Below, piece after piece: positions 1 to 8,487 of a DNA stretch of 64,000 bases; within the stretch, counting starts at the first letter, position 1; every line of letters begins with the position of its first letter. Source of the stretch: JBFAPK01 sp040676675 (lineage in GTDB: Bacteria; Actinomycetota; Actinomycetes; Mycobacteriales; Micromonosporaceae); NCBI RefSeq assembly GCF_040676675.1, contig NZ_JBFAPK010000013.1, positions 62,001 to 126,000 of the forward strand, read 5' to 3'. The notes below the pieces were generated by a model. The model searched no databases, had not been told where the DNA came from, and saw only the letters and a program-made list of their open reading frames with translations. The translations under genes and the position numbers were made by a program.

Positions 1-347
1 CGGTCGTCCTCCTTCCGGCCGCGCCAGAGGGCGGGCAGGAAGCGGCCGACGAAGGCGGCGGGGTGGAAGTCGCGGAAGAAGGCGCGCATCTTGAGCGCCG
101 CGGCGAGGTCGCCGTCCACGTCGAGCCAGCCCTGGAGGTACGCCACGGCGACGCCGAGCTGGTCGAGCGCGGCGAGCGCTTTGGCGCCGCGGGGGTCACG
201 GACGGTGATGGTGAAGAGGGGGGTGCCGTTGCCGAACGTGTGGGCCGGCGTACCGACGGTGGCCACCGCGAACGGCATTGCCGGTCGCGTGGCGAAGAAT
301 GTGTCGTACCTGCGCTGCAGGGCGTTGACCAGTTGCGAGGCTGCCAC
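1..347 (-). CDS. N-terminal part of a probable CFA-synthase-like SAM-dependent methyltransferase (runs off the window)
   Basis: The minus-strand reading frame opens at GTG 347, just after an in-frame TAG, and continues past base 1, giving about 115 residues. The translation (AVATVGTPAHTFGNGTPLFT..., then AYLQGWLDVDGDLAAALKMR) resembles the N-terminal lipid-binding-like segment found ahead of the methyltransferase domain in actinobacterial cyclopropane-fatty-acyl-phospholipid synthase relatives. That is recognition from memory. The SAM-binding motifs would lie outside the window, so the enzyme activity cannot be checked. It is transcribed away from thrS, and the 117 bases between the two starts must hold both promoters. 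The plus-strand frames over this stretch have no family resemblance and are taken as shadows. Confidence 0.5.
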   Translation of the reverse strand, partial: MAASQLVNALQRRYDTFFATRPAMPFAVATVGTPAHTFGNGTPLFTITVRDPRGAKALAALDQLGVAVAYLQGWLDVDGDLAAALKMRAFFRDFHPAAFVGRFLPALWRGRKEDD

Positions 348-402
348 GGCGCCAATCTATCGCCGGGGTCGCGTCGGCGGCAGCAGTAGAAACGGAGACC
401 GA

Positions 403-408
403 TAGCAT
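403..408 (+). promoter_or_regulatory. possible -10 box of thrS
   Basis: TAGCAT lies 56 bases before the thrS start, in the gap between two divergent genes. The same hexamer precedes pdxS (10486) and a lipoprotein gene (14391). No convincing -35 element is visible, so the call rests on the hexamer and its position. Confidence 0.3.
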
Positions 409-464
409 CGGAGGGCCCGAGGTTCCGGGCTCTGCCCGGTTTGTCCCTATTGAAGGAGTTCAGC

Positions 465-2504
465 GTGTCCGCTCCGCAGCGCCCGTCAGGCCCGTCCGTC
501 GTGGGTGGCGACCCGGTCGTCGTTCCGGCCGGGACGACGGCGGCCGAGGCGGTGACCGCGGCGGGCCTGCCCAGCGCCGGCCCGAAGGCGATCGTGGTGG
601 TCCGCGACCCCGAGGGGCGGCTGCGCGACCTCGACTGGGTGCCCGAGCGGGAGACCGCCGTCGAGCCGGTGCCGCTGGACTCCCCGGACGGGCTCAACGT
701 GCTGCGCCACTCGACCGCGCACGTGCTCGCCCAGGCCGTGCAGGACGTCTTCCCCGAGGCCAAGCTCGGCATCGGCCCGCCGATCGAGAACGGCTTCTAC
801 TACGACTTCGACGTGGACAAGCCGTTCCAGCCCGACGACCTGGCCCGGCTCGAGAAGCGGATGCAGGAGATCGTCAAGTCGGGGCAGCGGTTCCGGCGGC
901 GGCGCTTCGACAGCCTGGAGGAGGCCCGTACCGAGCTGGCCAACGAGCCGTACAAGCTCGAACTGATCGACATCAAGGGCGCCGGGGGCCAGGCGGGTGA
1001 GGGTCTCGACGCGGGCGAGGTGATGGAGGTCGGCGCCGGCGACCTGACCATCTACGACAACCTCGACGCCAGCGGCGAGAAGGTCTGCTGGTCGGACCTG
1101 TGCCGGGGCCCGCACCTGCCGAACACCCGCCTGATCGGCGCGTTCAAGCTGATGCGCTCGGCGGCGGCGTACTGGCGGGGCAGCGAGCGCAACCCGCAGC
1201 TGCAGCGGGTCTACGGCACGGCCTGGCCGACCCGCGACGAGCTGAAGGCGTACCTGAGGCTGCTGGAGGAGGCGGCCCGCCGCGACCACCGCAAGCTCGG
1301 TGCCGACCTGGACCTGTTCAGCTTTCCCGACGAGATCGGCTCGGGGCTCGCGGTCTTCCATCCCAAGGGCGGGATCATCCGGCGCGAGCTGGAGAACTAC
1401 TCGCGGCAGCGGCACGAGCAGGCGGGGTACGAGTTCGTCAACACCCCGCACATCACCAAGGCGCACCTCTTCGAGACCTCGGGCCACCTGCCGTACTACG
1501 CCGACACGATGTTCCCGGCCATGAAGCTGGAGGGCGCGGAGTACTACCTCAAGGCGATGAACTGCCCGATGCACAACCTGATCTTCAGGGCACGCGGGCG
1601 GTCGTACCGGGAGCTGCCGCTGCGCCTGTTCGAGTTCGGCACGGTCTACCGGTACGAGAAGTCGGGCGTGGTGCACGGGCTGACCCGGGTGCGCGGGCTC
1701 ACCCAGGACGACTCGCACATCTACTGCACCCGGGAGCAGATGGCCGGCGAGCTGACCACCCTGCTCACGTTCGTGCTGGACCTGCTCCGCGACTACGGGC
1801 TGGACGACTTCTACCTGGAGCTGTCCACCCGCGACGACTCGCCGAAGTTCATCGGCTCCGAGGAGCACTGGGCCGAGGCGACCGAGGCGCTGCGCACCGC
1901 GGCCGAGGCCTCCGGGCTGGACCTGGTGCCCGACCCGGGCGGCGCGGCCTTCTACGGTCCGAAGATCAGCGTGCAGGCCAGGGACGCGATCGGCCGGACC
2001 TGGCAGATGTCCACCATCCAGGTCGACTTCAACCAGCCGGAGCGTTTCGGGCTGGAGTACCAGGCCGCCGACGGCAGCCGGCAGCGGCCCGTCATGATCC
2101 ACCGGGCGCTCTTCGGCTCGATCGAGCGGTTCTTCGGGGTGCTCACCGAGCACTACGCCGGGGCCTTCCCGGCCTGGCTCGCCCCGGTGCAGGTCGTCGG
2201 CATCCCGATCCGCGACGACCACGCGGCGTACCTGGACGCCTTCGTGGCGACGCTGCGCGCCGAGGGGATCCGGGCCGAGGTCGACGGCTCCGACGACCGG
2301 ATGCAGAAGAAGATCCGCACCGCGCAGCAGCAGAAGATCCCGTTCATGGCCATCGCCGGGGACGCCGACGTCGAGGCCGGCACGGTGTCGTTCCGCTACC
2401 GCGACGGATCGCAGCGCAACGGCGTACCGCTGGCCGAGGCCGTGGCGCACGTGGTCGAGGTGGTGCGCTCGCGCACCAACGTCGGCCCCGCCGCGGAGGC
2501 GTGA
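465..2504 (+). CDS. thrS: threonyl-tRNA synthetase
   Basis: ThrS charges tRNA-Thr with threonine in the cytosol. The 679-residue product has an N-terminal TGS-like region (about 1-75), an editing domain opening with HSTAHVLAQAV, a class II core and a C-terminal anticodon-binding domain. The catalytic zinc ligands are visible as Cys in MNCPMHN, His in VVHGLTRVRG and His in MIHRALFGS. I chose GTG 465 because AAGGAG (453-458) sits 6 bases upstream; a TTG at 441 in the same frame would place the Shine-Dalgarno inside the gene. Length is typical. It heads a block running to the PIM lipid genes in an order I recall from mycobacteria. Confidence 0.97.
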   Translation: MSAPQRPSGPSVVGGDPVVVPAGTTAAEAVTAAGLPSAGPKAIVVVRDPEGRLRDLDWVPERETAVEPVPLDSPDGLNVLRHSTAHVLAQAVQDVFPEAKLGIGPPIENGFYYDFDVDKPFQPDDLARLEKRMQEIVKSGQRFRRRRFDSLEEARTELANEPYKLELIDIKGAGGQAGEGLDAGEVMEVGAGDLTIYDNLDASGEKVCWSDLCRGPHLPNTRLIGAFKLMRSAAAYWRGSERNPQLQRVYGTAWPTRDELKAYLRLLEEAARRDHRKLGADLDLFSFPDEIGSGLAVFHPKGGIIRRELENYSRQRHEQAGYEFVNTPHITKAHLFETSGHLPYYADTMFPAMKLEGAEYYLKAMNCPMHNLIFRARGRSYRELPLRLFEFGTVYRYEKSGVVHGLTRVRGLTQDDSHIYCTREQMAGELTTLLTFVLDLLRDYGLDDFYLELSTRDDSPKFIGSEEHWAEATEALRTAAEASGLDLVPDPGGAAFYGPKISVQARDAIGRTWQMSTIQVDFNQPERFGLEYQAADGSRQRPVMIHRALFGSIERFFGVLTEHYAGAFPAWLAPVQVVGIPIRDDHAAYLDAFVATLRAEGIRAEVDGSDDRMQKKIRTAQQQKIPFMAIAGDADVEAGTVSFRYRDGSQRNGVPLAEAVAHVVEVVRSRTNVGPAAEA

Positions 2505-2619
2505 CCCCCGCCGAGGCCGGCCCACGTACGCGGGCCGGCCTCGGCGGTACGGGCAGGGCGGGCGCGGCCCGCGGGCACGCGCGGACGGTGTCCGCCGACC
2601 GGTCAGTAGGATCATCGGC

Positions 2620-3168
2620 GTGACAGGGGTGGAACGGCAGCAGCCGGACGTTGGTCTGCCCGACGGGCTGGAGCGGCTCTGGACGCCGCACCGGATGACG
2701 TACATCTCCGGGCAGGAGCGGCCCGCCGAGGGGTACGAGAAGCCCTCCGGTTGCCCGTTCTGCCTCGCCCCGAGCCAGCCGAGCGAGACCAGCCTCGTGG
2801 TCGCCCGGGGCGAGCTGGTCTTCGTGGTGCTCAACCTCTACCCGTACAACCCCGGACACCTGCTGGTCTGCCCGTACCGGCACGTGGCCGACTACACCGA
2901 ACTGGAACCGGGGGAGACGGCGGAGCTGGCCACCGCCACCCAGACCGCGATGCGCGTGATCCGGCAGGTCAGCAGCGCCCACGGCTTCAACATCGGGATG
3001 AACCAGGGCGGGGTGGCCGGCGCCGGCATCGCCAACCACCTGCACCAGCACGTGGTGCCCCGCTGGGGCGGCGACGCCAACTTCATGCCGGTCATCGGGC
3101 GCACCAAGGTGCTGCCCCAGCTGCTGCACGACACCCGCGACCTGCTCAGCGTCGCCTGGCCGGGCTGA
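2620..3168 (+). CDS. HIT-family protein (diadenosine polyphosphate phosphorylase/hydrolase type)
   Basis: A 182-residue histidine-triad protein. The signature HLHQHVVP is intact near residue 140, and CPFC near residue 47 looks like one half of a zinc site. Members at this position, downstream of thrS, act on Ap4A-like dinucleotides (the Mycobacterium tuberculosis neighbour is described as an Ap4A phosphorylase); the exact substrate here is inferred. The start is GTG 2620. There is no Shine-Dalgarno, but TAGGAT at 2607-2612 is 7 bases upstream, which fits a leaderless transcript. The last bases of the gene belong to a 41-bp tandem duplication that continues downstream. Confidence 0.88.
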   Translation: MTGVERQQPDVGLPDGLERLWTPHRMTYISGQERPAEGYEKPSGCPFCLAPSQPSETSLVVARGELVFVVLNLYPYNPGHLLVCPYRHVADYTELEPGETAELATATQTAMRVIRQVSSAHGFNIGMNQGGVAGAGIANHLHQHVVPRWGGDANFMPVIGRTKVLPQLLHDTRDLLSVAWPG

Positions 3169-3245
3169 CGCGGCACCGCGACCCGCCCAGCGGCGCCTGG
3201 CCGGGCTGACCGGGCACCGTGACCCGTCCAGCGTCGCCGGGCCGG
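3147..3245 (+). repeat. 41-bp imperfect tandem repeat over the 3' end of the HIT gene
   Basis: Copy A spans 3147-3187, copy B 3188-3228, and a degraded third copy starts at 3229 (each begins CAGCGTCGCC or CAGCGGCGCC). Copy A contains the last codons and stop of the HIT gene; copy B repeats them outside the gene. This looks like a slippage duplication rather than a regulatory site. Confidence 0.8.
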
Positions 3246-3300
3246 CCCGGCATGGCCGGCCCTTGTCTTCCAGCGCACTCGAAGTGACAGGATCGCGGGC

Positions 3301-4305
3301 ATGGATACCACGCGCATTCTGGGGCGCAGCGGCATCGAGGTCAGCGCGCTGGGCATGGGCTGCTGGGCCATCGGCGGACCCTGGTACGCCGGTGAGCAGC
3401 CCCTGGGCTGGGGACAGGTCGACGACGACGAGTCGGTGCGTACGGTGCGGCGGGCGTTGGAGCTCGGGGTCACGCTCTTCGACACCGCCGACACGTACGG
3501 CGCCGGGCACAGCGAGCGGGTGCTCGGCCGGGCGCTCGCGGGCCGGCGCGACGAGGCGGTGATCGCCACCAAGTGGGGCAACACCTTCGACGAGGCGACC
3601 CGGCAGGCCACCGGCCCCGACGCGTCGCCGGAGTACCTGCGCCGGGCGGTGGAGGCGTCGTTGCGCCGGCTGGACACCGACCGGATCGACCTCTACCAGC
3701 TGCACCTCAACGACCTGCCGATCGGCCGGGCCGAGGCGCTGCTGGAGACGCTGGAGGGGCTCGTCGCCGAGGGCAAGATCCGGTCGTACGGGTGGAGCAC
3801 CGACTTCGCCGACCGGGCCGAGGCGTACGCCGTCGGCGGCGAGCACGCCACCGCGATCCAGCACTCCCTGTCGGTGTTGCAGGACGCGCCGGACGTGCTC
3901 GCCGTCTGCGACAAGTACGAGCTGGCCAGCATCAACCGGGGACCGCTCGGGATGGGCCTGCTGACCGGCAAGTACACGGCGACCACGACGCTGGGCGCCG
4001 ACGACGTGCGCGGCGTGGCCCCGCAGTGGCTGGACTGGTTCCGGGGCGGCCGGCCCGCACCGGAGTGGCTGCGCCGGGTCGGCGCGGTCCGGGACGCGCT
4101 CACCGCGGACGGCCGTACCCTCGCCCAGGGCGCGCTCGGCTGGATCTGGGCGCGCAGCGGCCGGGCGGTACCGATCCCCGGCTGCCGTACCGTCGCGCAG
4201 CTGGAGGAGAACGCCGCCGCGCTCGCCCGCGGTCCGCTCGCCCCGGAGCAGTTCGCCGAGGTGGAGCGCCTGCTGGCCGCGATCCGTGTGGTCCAGACGC
4301 ACTAA
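3301..4305 (+). CDS. aldo/keto reductase
   Basis: A 334-residue NADPH-dependent oxidoreductase of the AKR superfamily with a TIM-barrel fold. The catalytic tetrad can be placed: Asp and Tyr in DTADTYGAG, Lys in IATKWGN, His in YQLHLND. The C-terminal part (RAVPIPGCRTVAQLEEN) matches the cofactor-binding end of the family. The substrate cannot be read from sequence. The ATG at 3301 has no Shine-Dalgarno; CAGGAT lies 7 bases upstream. The gene ends facing an EF-G-like gene on the other strand, with a palindromic element between them. It is not part of the conserved thrS-pgsA order and was probably inserted. Confidence 0.92.
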   Translation: MDTTRILGRSGIEVSALGMGCWAIGGPWYAGEQPLGWGQVDDDESVRTVRRALELGVTLFDTADTYGAGHSERVLGRALAGRRDEAVIATKWGNTFDEATRQATGPDASPEYLRRAVEASLRRLDTDRIDLYQLHLNDLPIGRAEALLETLEGLVAEGKIRSYGWSTDFADRAEAYAVGGEHATAIQHSLSVLQDAPDVLAVCDKYELASINRGPLGMGLLTGKYTATTTLGADDVRGVAPQWLDWFRGGRPAPEWLRRVGAVRDALTADGRTLAQGALGWIWARSGRAVPIPGCRTVAQLEENAAALARGPLAPEQFAEVERLLAAIRVVQTH

Positions 4306-4338
4306 CCCCCGCGCCCGCCCCGCGCCCCGCCCCTCCCC

Positions 4339-4400
4339 GTCGATCTAGGGCAAATCCCTGCTAGTGGATCTCCAATCACCAGGATTTGCCCTAGATCGAC
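4339..4400. repeat. extragenic palindrome, family A (copy 1), at a convergent junction
   Basis: Perfect 19-bp arms GTCGATCTAGGGCAAATCC at 4339-4357 and its reverse complement at 4382-4400 enclose 24 less symmetric bases. It fills the gap between the stops of the aldo/keto reductase (+) and the EF-G-like gene (-, stop at 4405). The same 19-bp arm recurs at 32077-32140, again between convergent genes. It probably folds as a hairpin in both transcripts and may terminate both. Confidence 0.9.
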
Positions 4401-4404
4401 GAGG

Positions 4405-6567
4405 TCACTGGGCGCTCGTGGCCAGCTTCGTGGCCTGCTCGACCAGGTGGGCCGGCATCGGCTCGTGACGGACGAACCGGCGCCGGAAGGTACCGATCCC
4501 CGAGGTCATCGAGCGCAGCTCGACCGCGTACCGGAGCAGCTCGGTGGCGGGCACCTCGGCGCGTACCAGCGTCCGCTCGACCCCGTCGCCGTCCGGCTCG
4601 GTACCGAGCACCCGGCCGCGCCGGCCGGAGAGGTCGCTCATCACCGCGCCGACGAACGAGTCCGGCACCCGGATCGTCACCTCGTCCACCGGCTCCAGCA
4701 GCGTGAGCTGCCCCTTCTCGGCCGCGTCCCGAAGGGCCAGCGCGCCGGCGGTCTGGAACGCCGCGTCGGAGGAGTCCACGCTGTGCGCCTTGCCGTCGAA
4801 GAGGGTCACCCGCACGTCGACCACCGGGTAGCCGGCGACGATGCCGCGCTCCATCTGGGCGCGTACGCCCTTCTCCACCGACGGGATGTAGTTGTGCGGC
4901 ACGGCGCCGCCGACGACCCGGTCCACGAACTCGAACCCCGCGCCGCGCGGCAGCGGCTCCACCTCGATGTCGGCCACCGCGTACTGGCCGTGCCCGCCGG
5001 ACTGCTTCACGTGTCGCCCGTGCCCCTTCGACCCGGCCGTGAAGGTCTCGCGCAGCGCCACCCGTACCGGTTCGGTCTCCAGCTCCACCCCGCCGGAGCG
5101 GAGCCGGTCGAGCACCACGTCGGCGTGCGCCTCGCCCATGCACCAGAGGACCAGCTGGTGGGTCTCCGGATTGCGCTCCAGCCGCAGCGTCGGGTCGCCG
5201 GCGACCAGCCGGGCCAGGTTCTTGGCCAGGGCGTCCTCGTCGGCCCGGCTGCGGGCCACGATCGCCACCGGCAGCAGCGGCTCGGGCATCTCCCACGGGG
5301 CGATCAGCAGCGGCTGGTCCTTGCCGGAGATGGTGTCACCGGTCTCCGCGCTGCCCGACTTGGTGATCGCGCAGATGTCGCCGGCCACGCAGGCCGGCAC
5401 CTCGCGCAGCGCGGCGCCCAGCGGCGCGTACACGTGGGCGACGCGCTCGTCGGCGTCGTGGTCGGGGTGCCCGCGCCCGGCCAGGCCGTGCCCGGAGACG
5501 TGGACGACCTGGTCGGGGCGGAGCGTGCCGGAGAAGACCCGGACCAGGCTGACCCGTCCGACGTGCCGGTCCACGGTGGTCTTGACCACCTCGGCCACCA
5601 GCGGCCCCTCCGGGTCGCAGGTCAGCGGCGGCCGGGGGGAACCGTCGACCCCGGTCACCACCGGCAGGTCGTGCTCCAGCGGCGAGGGGAAGGCCGCGGT
5701 CAGCACCTCCAGCAGCGCGTCCAGGCCGACCCCGGTGCCCGCGCAGACCGGGATCACCGGGTAGAAGTGCCCCCGGGCGACCGCCTTCTCCAGGTCCTCG
5801 ATCAGCACCGCCGGCTCGATCTCCTCGCCGCCGAGGTACCGGTCCATCAGGGTCTCGTCCTCGCTCTCGGCGATGATCCCCTCGATCAGCTCGTCGCGGG
5901 CCTCCCCGATGGCGGGCAGGTGCTCGGGGTCGGGCTCGCGTACCGCCGGCGGCAGCCCTCCGGTGTAGTCGAAGACCCGCCGGGTGATCAGGCCGAGCAG
6001 GCCGGCCACGGAGACGCCGTCGTCGCCGAGCATCGGCAGGTAGAGCGGGAGCACGTTGTCGCCGAAGACCCGCTGGCAGAGCGCCACCGTCTCGTCGAAG
6101 TCGGCGCGCGGATGGTCCAGCCGGGCGACGGCCACGGCCCGGGGCATGTCGACGGCCGCGCACTCCTCCCACAGGGCGGCGGTGGCGGCGTCCATGCCGT
6201 CGACGGCGGAGACGACGAAGAGCGCGGCGTCGGCGGCGCGCAGCCCGGCGCGCAGCTCACCGACGAAGTCGGCGTAGCCGGGGGTGTCCAGCAAATTGAC
6301 CTTGATTCCGTCGTGCAGTACGGGCGCGCAGGCGAGCGTCACCGAGCGCTGCTGGCGCACGGCGGCCGGGTCGTGGTCGCAGACCGTGGTGCCGTCAGTG
6401 ACGGTACCGGCCCGGTCGACCGTGCCGGTCGCGGCGAGCAGCGCCTCGACCAGGGTCGTCTTGCCGGCGCCGGAGTGCCCGACGAGCACCACGTTGCGAA
6501 CCCTGCCGGGCTCGTCCACCACCGGCGCGCCGCCGGTGACCCCCTTCTCCTGACTCCTCTGCGCCAT
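4405..6567 (-). CDS. elongation factor G-like protein (EF-G2)
   Basis: A 720-residue translational GTPase with the five-domain EF-G layout. G1 is GHSGAGKTT and G3 is DTPGYADF. G4, normally NKxD, reads ARLDH, so guanine recognition is altered; as I recall, the actinobacterial EF-G2 group shows the same kind of change. Family members do not replace canonical FusA, and the role is unclear (ribosome rescue or recycling has been proposed for paralogues). ATG 6567 is preferred over GTG 6576 because GGGAGG lies 7-8 bases before it. The gene is monocistronic, convergent with the aldo/keto reductase and divergent from pgsA. Confidence 0.9.
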   Translation of the reverse strand: MAQRSQEKGVTGGAPVVDEPGRVRNVVLVGHSGAGKTTLVEALLAATGTVDRAGTVTDGTTVCDHDPAAVRQQRSVTLACAPVLHDGIKVNLLDTPGYADFVGELRAGLRAADAALFVVSAVDGMDAATAALWEECAAVDMPRAVAVARLDHPRADFDETVALCQRVFGDNVLPLYLPMLGDDGVSVAGLLGLITRRVFDYTGGLPPAVREPDPEHLPAIGEARDELIEGIIAESEDETLMDRYLGGEEIEPAVLIEDLEKAVARGHFYPVIPVCAGTGVGLDALLEVLTAAFPSPLEHDLPVVTGVDGSPRPPLTCDPEGPLVAEVVKTTVDRHVGRVSLVRVFSGTLRPDQVVHVSGHGLAGRGHPDHDADERVAHVYAPLGAALREVPACVAGDICAITKSGSAETGDTISGKDQPLLIAPWEMPEPLLPVAIVARSRADEDALAKNLARLVAGDPTLRLERNPETHQLVLWCMGEAHADVVLDRLRSGGVELETEPVRVALRETFTAGSKGHGRHVKQSGGHGQYAVADIEVEPLPRGAGFEFVDRVVGGAVPHNYIPSVEKGVRAQMERGIVAGYPVVDVRVTLFDGKAHSVDSSDAAFQTAGALALRDAAEKGQLTLLEPVDEVTIRVPDSFVGAVMSDLSGRRGRVLGTEPDGDGVERTLVRAEVPATELLRYAVELRSMTSGIGTFRRRFVRHEPMPAHLVEQATKLATSAQ

Positions 6568-6819
6568 GGGGCGCACCTCCCTCAGCCGGTGGTTGGTGAC
6601 GACCGCCGCGCGCGACGGGGAAGCGGCCCGGGCGGAATCCGCGGCGATATCCTCGGGTGGCGTGCGTTGTGCCGGGTACGGGACGGTTCACGCGGGTGAC
6701 CTGGGTCACTCGTTCTTCCGATCCCACACCCGCCCGCGAGCTGGCACAACCCCGTAGCGCGAAGTAAGCACGACCGGTCGTACCGCCTCCGGGCCACCGA
6801 CGGTTATCGTGGGACCGCC
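6568..6819. promoter_or_regulatory. divergent intergenic region, EF-G2 / pgsA
   Basis: The 252 bases hold both promoters. A 12-bp palindrome ACGACCGGTCGT sits at 6770-6781, and TATCGT at 6805-6810 lies 9 bases before the pgsA ATG with no Shine-Dalgarno between them. On the EF-G2 side only the Shine-Dalgarno is clear. No ORF of interest is present. Confidence 0.4.
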
Positions 6820-7449
6820 ATGGCGAAGATCTTCAGAGTCTCGGTGCGCGCCGGCATGACCCGCGTCGTCGAGCCACTCGCCCGCAGTCTGCTGCGGGCC
6901 GGAGTGTCCCCCAACACGGTCACGGTGGCCGGTACCGTCGGCGTGCTCGTCGGCGCCATCGGCTTCGGCGCCCGCGGCCAGTTCATCCCCGGACTGATCA
7001 TCGTCACCCTGTCGGCGCTGACCGACATGCTCGACGGGACGATGGCCCGGCTGCGCGGCGGCACCAGCCGCTTCGGTGCCTTCCTCGACTCGAGCATGGA
7101 CCGGATCGCCGACAGCGCCATCTTCGGCGCCGTGGCGTACTGGCTCGCCACCCAGGACGACCGCCTCGGCCTGGTGGCCGCGCTGATCTGCCTCGCCGCC
7201 GGCCAGGTCGTCTCGTACGTGAAGGCCCGCGCCGAGGGACTGGGGATGACCTGCAACGTCGGCATCGCCGAGCGCCCCGAGCGACTGATCACCGTCGGCG
7301 TCGGCGGCCTGCTCAGCGCGGTGGGGCTCGACTGGGGCCTGTCGGCCGTGCTCTGGATTCTCGCGGTGCTCTCGGTGATCACGGTCGGTCAGCGCGTCGC
7401 CCACGTCCACGGGCAGGCCCGGGACGCCAAGGTCAGCGTGGACGCGTGA
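6820..7449 (+). CDS. pgsA: phosphatidylinositol phosphate synthase (CDP-alcohol phosphatidyltransferase)
   Basis: This membrane enzyme condenses CDP-diacylglycerol with inositol-1-phosphate, the first committed step to phosphatidylinositol and PIMs. The 209-residue product carries the complete CDP-OH motif: DMLDGTMAR, then eight residues, then GAFLDSSMD, around residues 68-95, within about six predicted membrane helices. It opens a tight cluster with the acyltransferase (4-base gap) and pimA, the same grouping I recall in mycobacteria, and this supports PIP synthase over phosphatidylglycerophosphate synthase. The start is ATG 6820. Confidence 0.9.
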   Translation: MAKIFRVSVRAGMTRVVEPLARSLLRAGVSPNTVTVAGTVGVLVGAIGFGARGQFIPGLIIVTLSALTDMLDGTMARLRGGTSRFGAFLDSSMDRIADSAIFGAVAYWLATQDDRLGLVAALICLAAGQVVSYVKARAEGLGMTCNVGIAERPERLITVGVGGLLSAVGLDWGLSAVLWILAVLSVITVGQRVAHVHGQARDAKVSVDA

Positions 7450-7453
7450 CCTG

Positions 7454-8473
7454 GTGAACCTGGTCGAGTTCGGCTACCTGGCCGGCTGGCGGCTGGTGCG
7501 CGCGCTGCCCCGACCCGTCGCCGCGGCGGCGTTCCGGGCCGGCGCGGACCGCGCGTACCGCGGCGGGGGCCGCGGGGTCACCCGGCTCGCCGCCAACCTG
7601 CGTCGGGTCGTCGGCCCCGACCTGCCCGAGGCGGAGCTGGCCGAGCTGACCCGCCGGGCCATGCGCTCCTACGCGCGCTACTGGATGGAGGCGTTCCGCC
7701 TCCCGTCGCTCAGCCGCGAGCAGGTGCGTGACGCCTTCCGGCTGGACGGCGAGGAGGAGTTGGCCGCCGCCGTGGCGGCCGGTCGCGGCGTGGTGGTCGC
7801 GCTGCCGCACTCGGGCAACTGGGACGCGGCCGGCGCCTGGGTGGCGGCGCGGGGGTGGCCGCTGACCACCGTCATGGAACGCCTCCGGCCCGAGGGCGTG
7901 TACCAGCGGTTCCTCGCCTTCCGAAAGCGGCTCGGGATGGAGATCCTGCCGGCCAGCGGCGGCGAGCGACCCCCGTTCGACGTGCTCGTGGAGCGGCTGC
8001 GGGCCGGGCACGTGGTCCCGCTGCTGGCCGAGCGGGACCTGTCGGCCCGGGGCGTCGAGGTGACCTTCTTCGGCGGCCGGACCCGGATGCCGGCCGGTCC
8101 CGCGCTGCTGGCCATCCGTACCGGGGCGCCGCTCTACGTCGCCTCCCTGTGGTACGAGCCGGAGCGGGCGCGGGGCCTGCTGGAGGGGCCGATCCCGCTG
8201 CCCGACCCGGACTCCGGCCCGCTCGATCAGCGGGTTCGCGAGGTGACCCAGCGGATCGCCGACCTGATCGCCGCCGGCATCGCCCGGCATCCCGAGGACT
8301 GGCACATGCTGCAACGGCTCTGGCTGGACGAGCCCGGCCCGACCGCCCCCGCGGACGGGGTCGCCGGGTCTCCGGGCGGGGTCGCGGCGGCGGGGGCGGC
8401 CGCGACCGGCGCCTCCTCGGCGAGCCCGGAAGCGTCCGCGACGAGGCCGCCCGTGACACCCGGGCAGGCCTGA
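7454..8473 (+). CDS. patA: phosphatidylinositol mannoside acyltransferase
   Basis: A 339-residue LpxL/HtrB-type acyltransferase expected to acylate the first mannose of PIM1/PIM2 at the inner face of the membrane. The catalytic HX4D motif is seen as HSGNWD near residue 118, followed by a substrate-loop region FFGGRTRMPAGPALL. The C-terminal 45 residues are Ala/Gly/Pro-rich and probably disordered. It lies between pgsA and pimA with gaps of 4 and 14 bases, so it is almost certainly cotranscribed. GTG 7454 is the start. The symbol follows the mycobacterial homologue by position and family. Confidence 0.85.
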   Translation: MNLVEFGYLAGWRLVRALPRPVAAAAFRAGADRAYRGGGRGVTRLAANLRRVVGPDLPEAELAELTRRAMRSYARYWMEAFRLPSLSREQVRDAFRLDGEEELAAAVAAGRGVVVALPHSGNWDAAGAWVAARGWPLTTVMERLRPEGVYQRFLAFRKRLGMEILPASGGERPPFDVLVERLRAGHVVPLLAERDLSARGVEVTFFGGRTRMPAGPALLAIRTGAPLYVASLWYEPERARGLLEGPIPLPDPDSGPLDQRVREVTQRIADLIAAGIARHPEDWHMLQRLWLDEPGPTAPADGVAGSPGGVAAAGAAATGASSASPEASATRPPVTPGQA

Positions 8474-8487
8474 GGGGGAGGGTCGTA

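Noticed and set aside
465..2504. T-box or riboswitch in front of thrS
   Set aside because: The thrS start is too close to the divergent gene, and no T-box-like structure was seen in the 117-base gap.
486..2834. Long minus-strand open frame opposite thrS (over 780 codons)
   Set aside because: Antisense of a certain gene; the protein is Arg/Gly/His/Val-rich with no motif. High GC creates such shadows.
4339..4400. CRISPR repeat or insertion-sequence end for the palindromic elements
   Set aside because: There are no regularly spaced copies, no adjacent transposase and no target-site duplication. The positions fit terminator-like elements.
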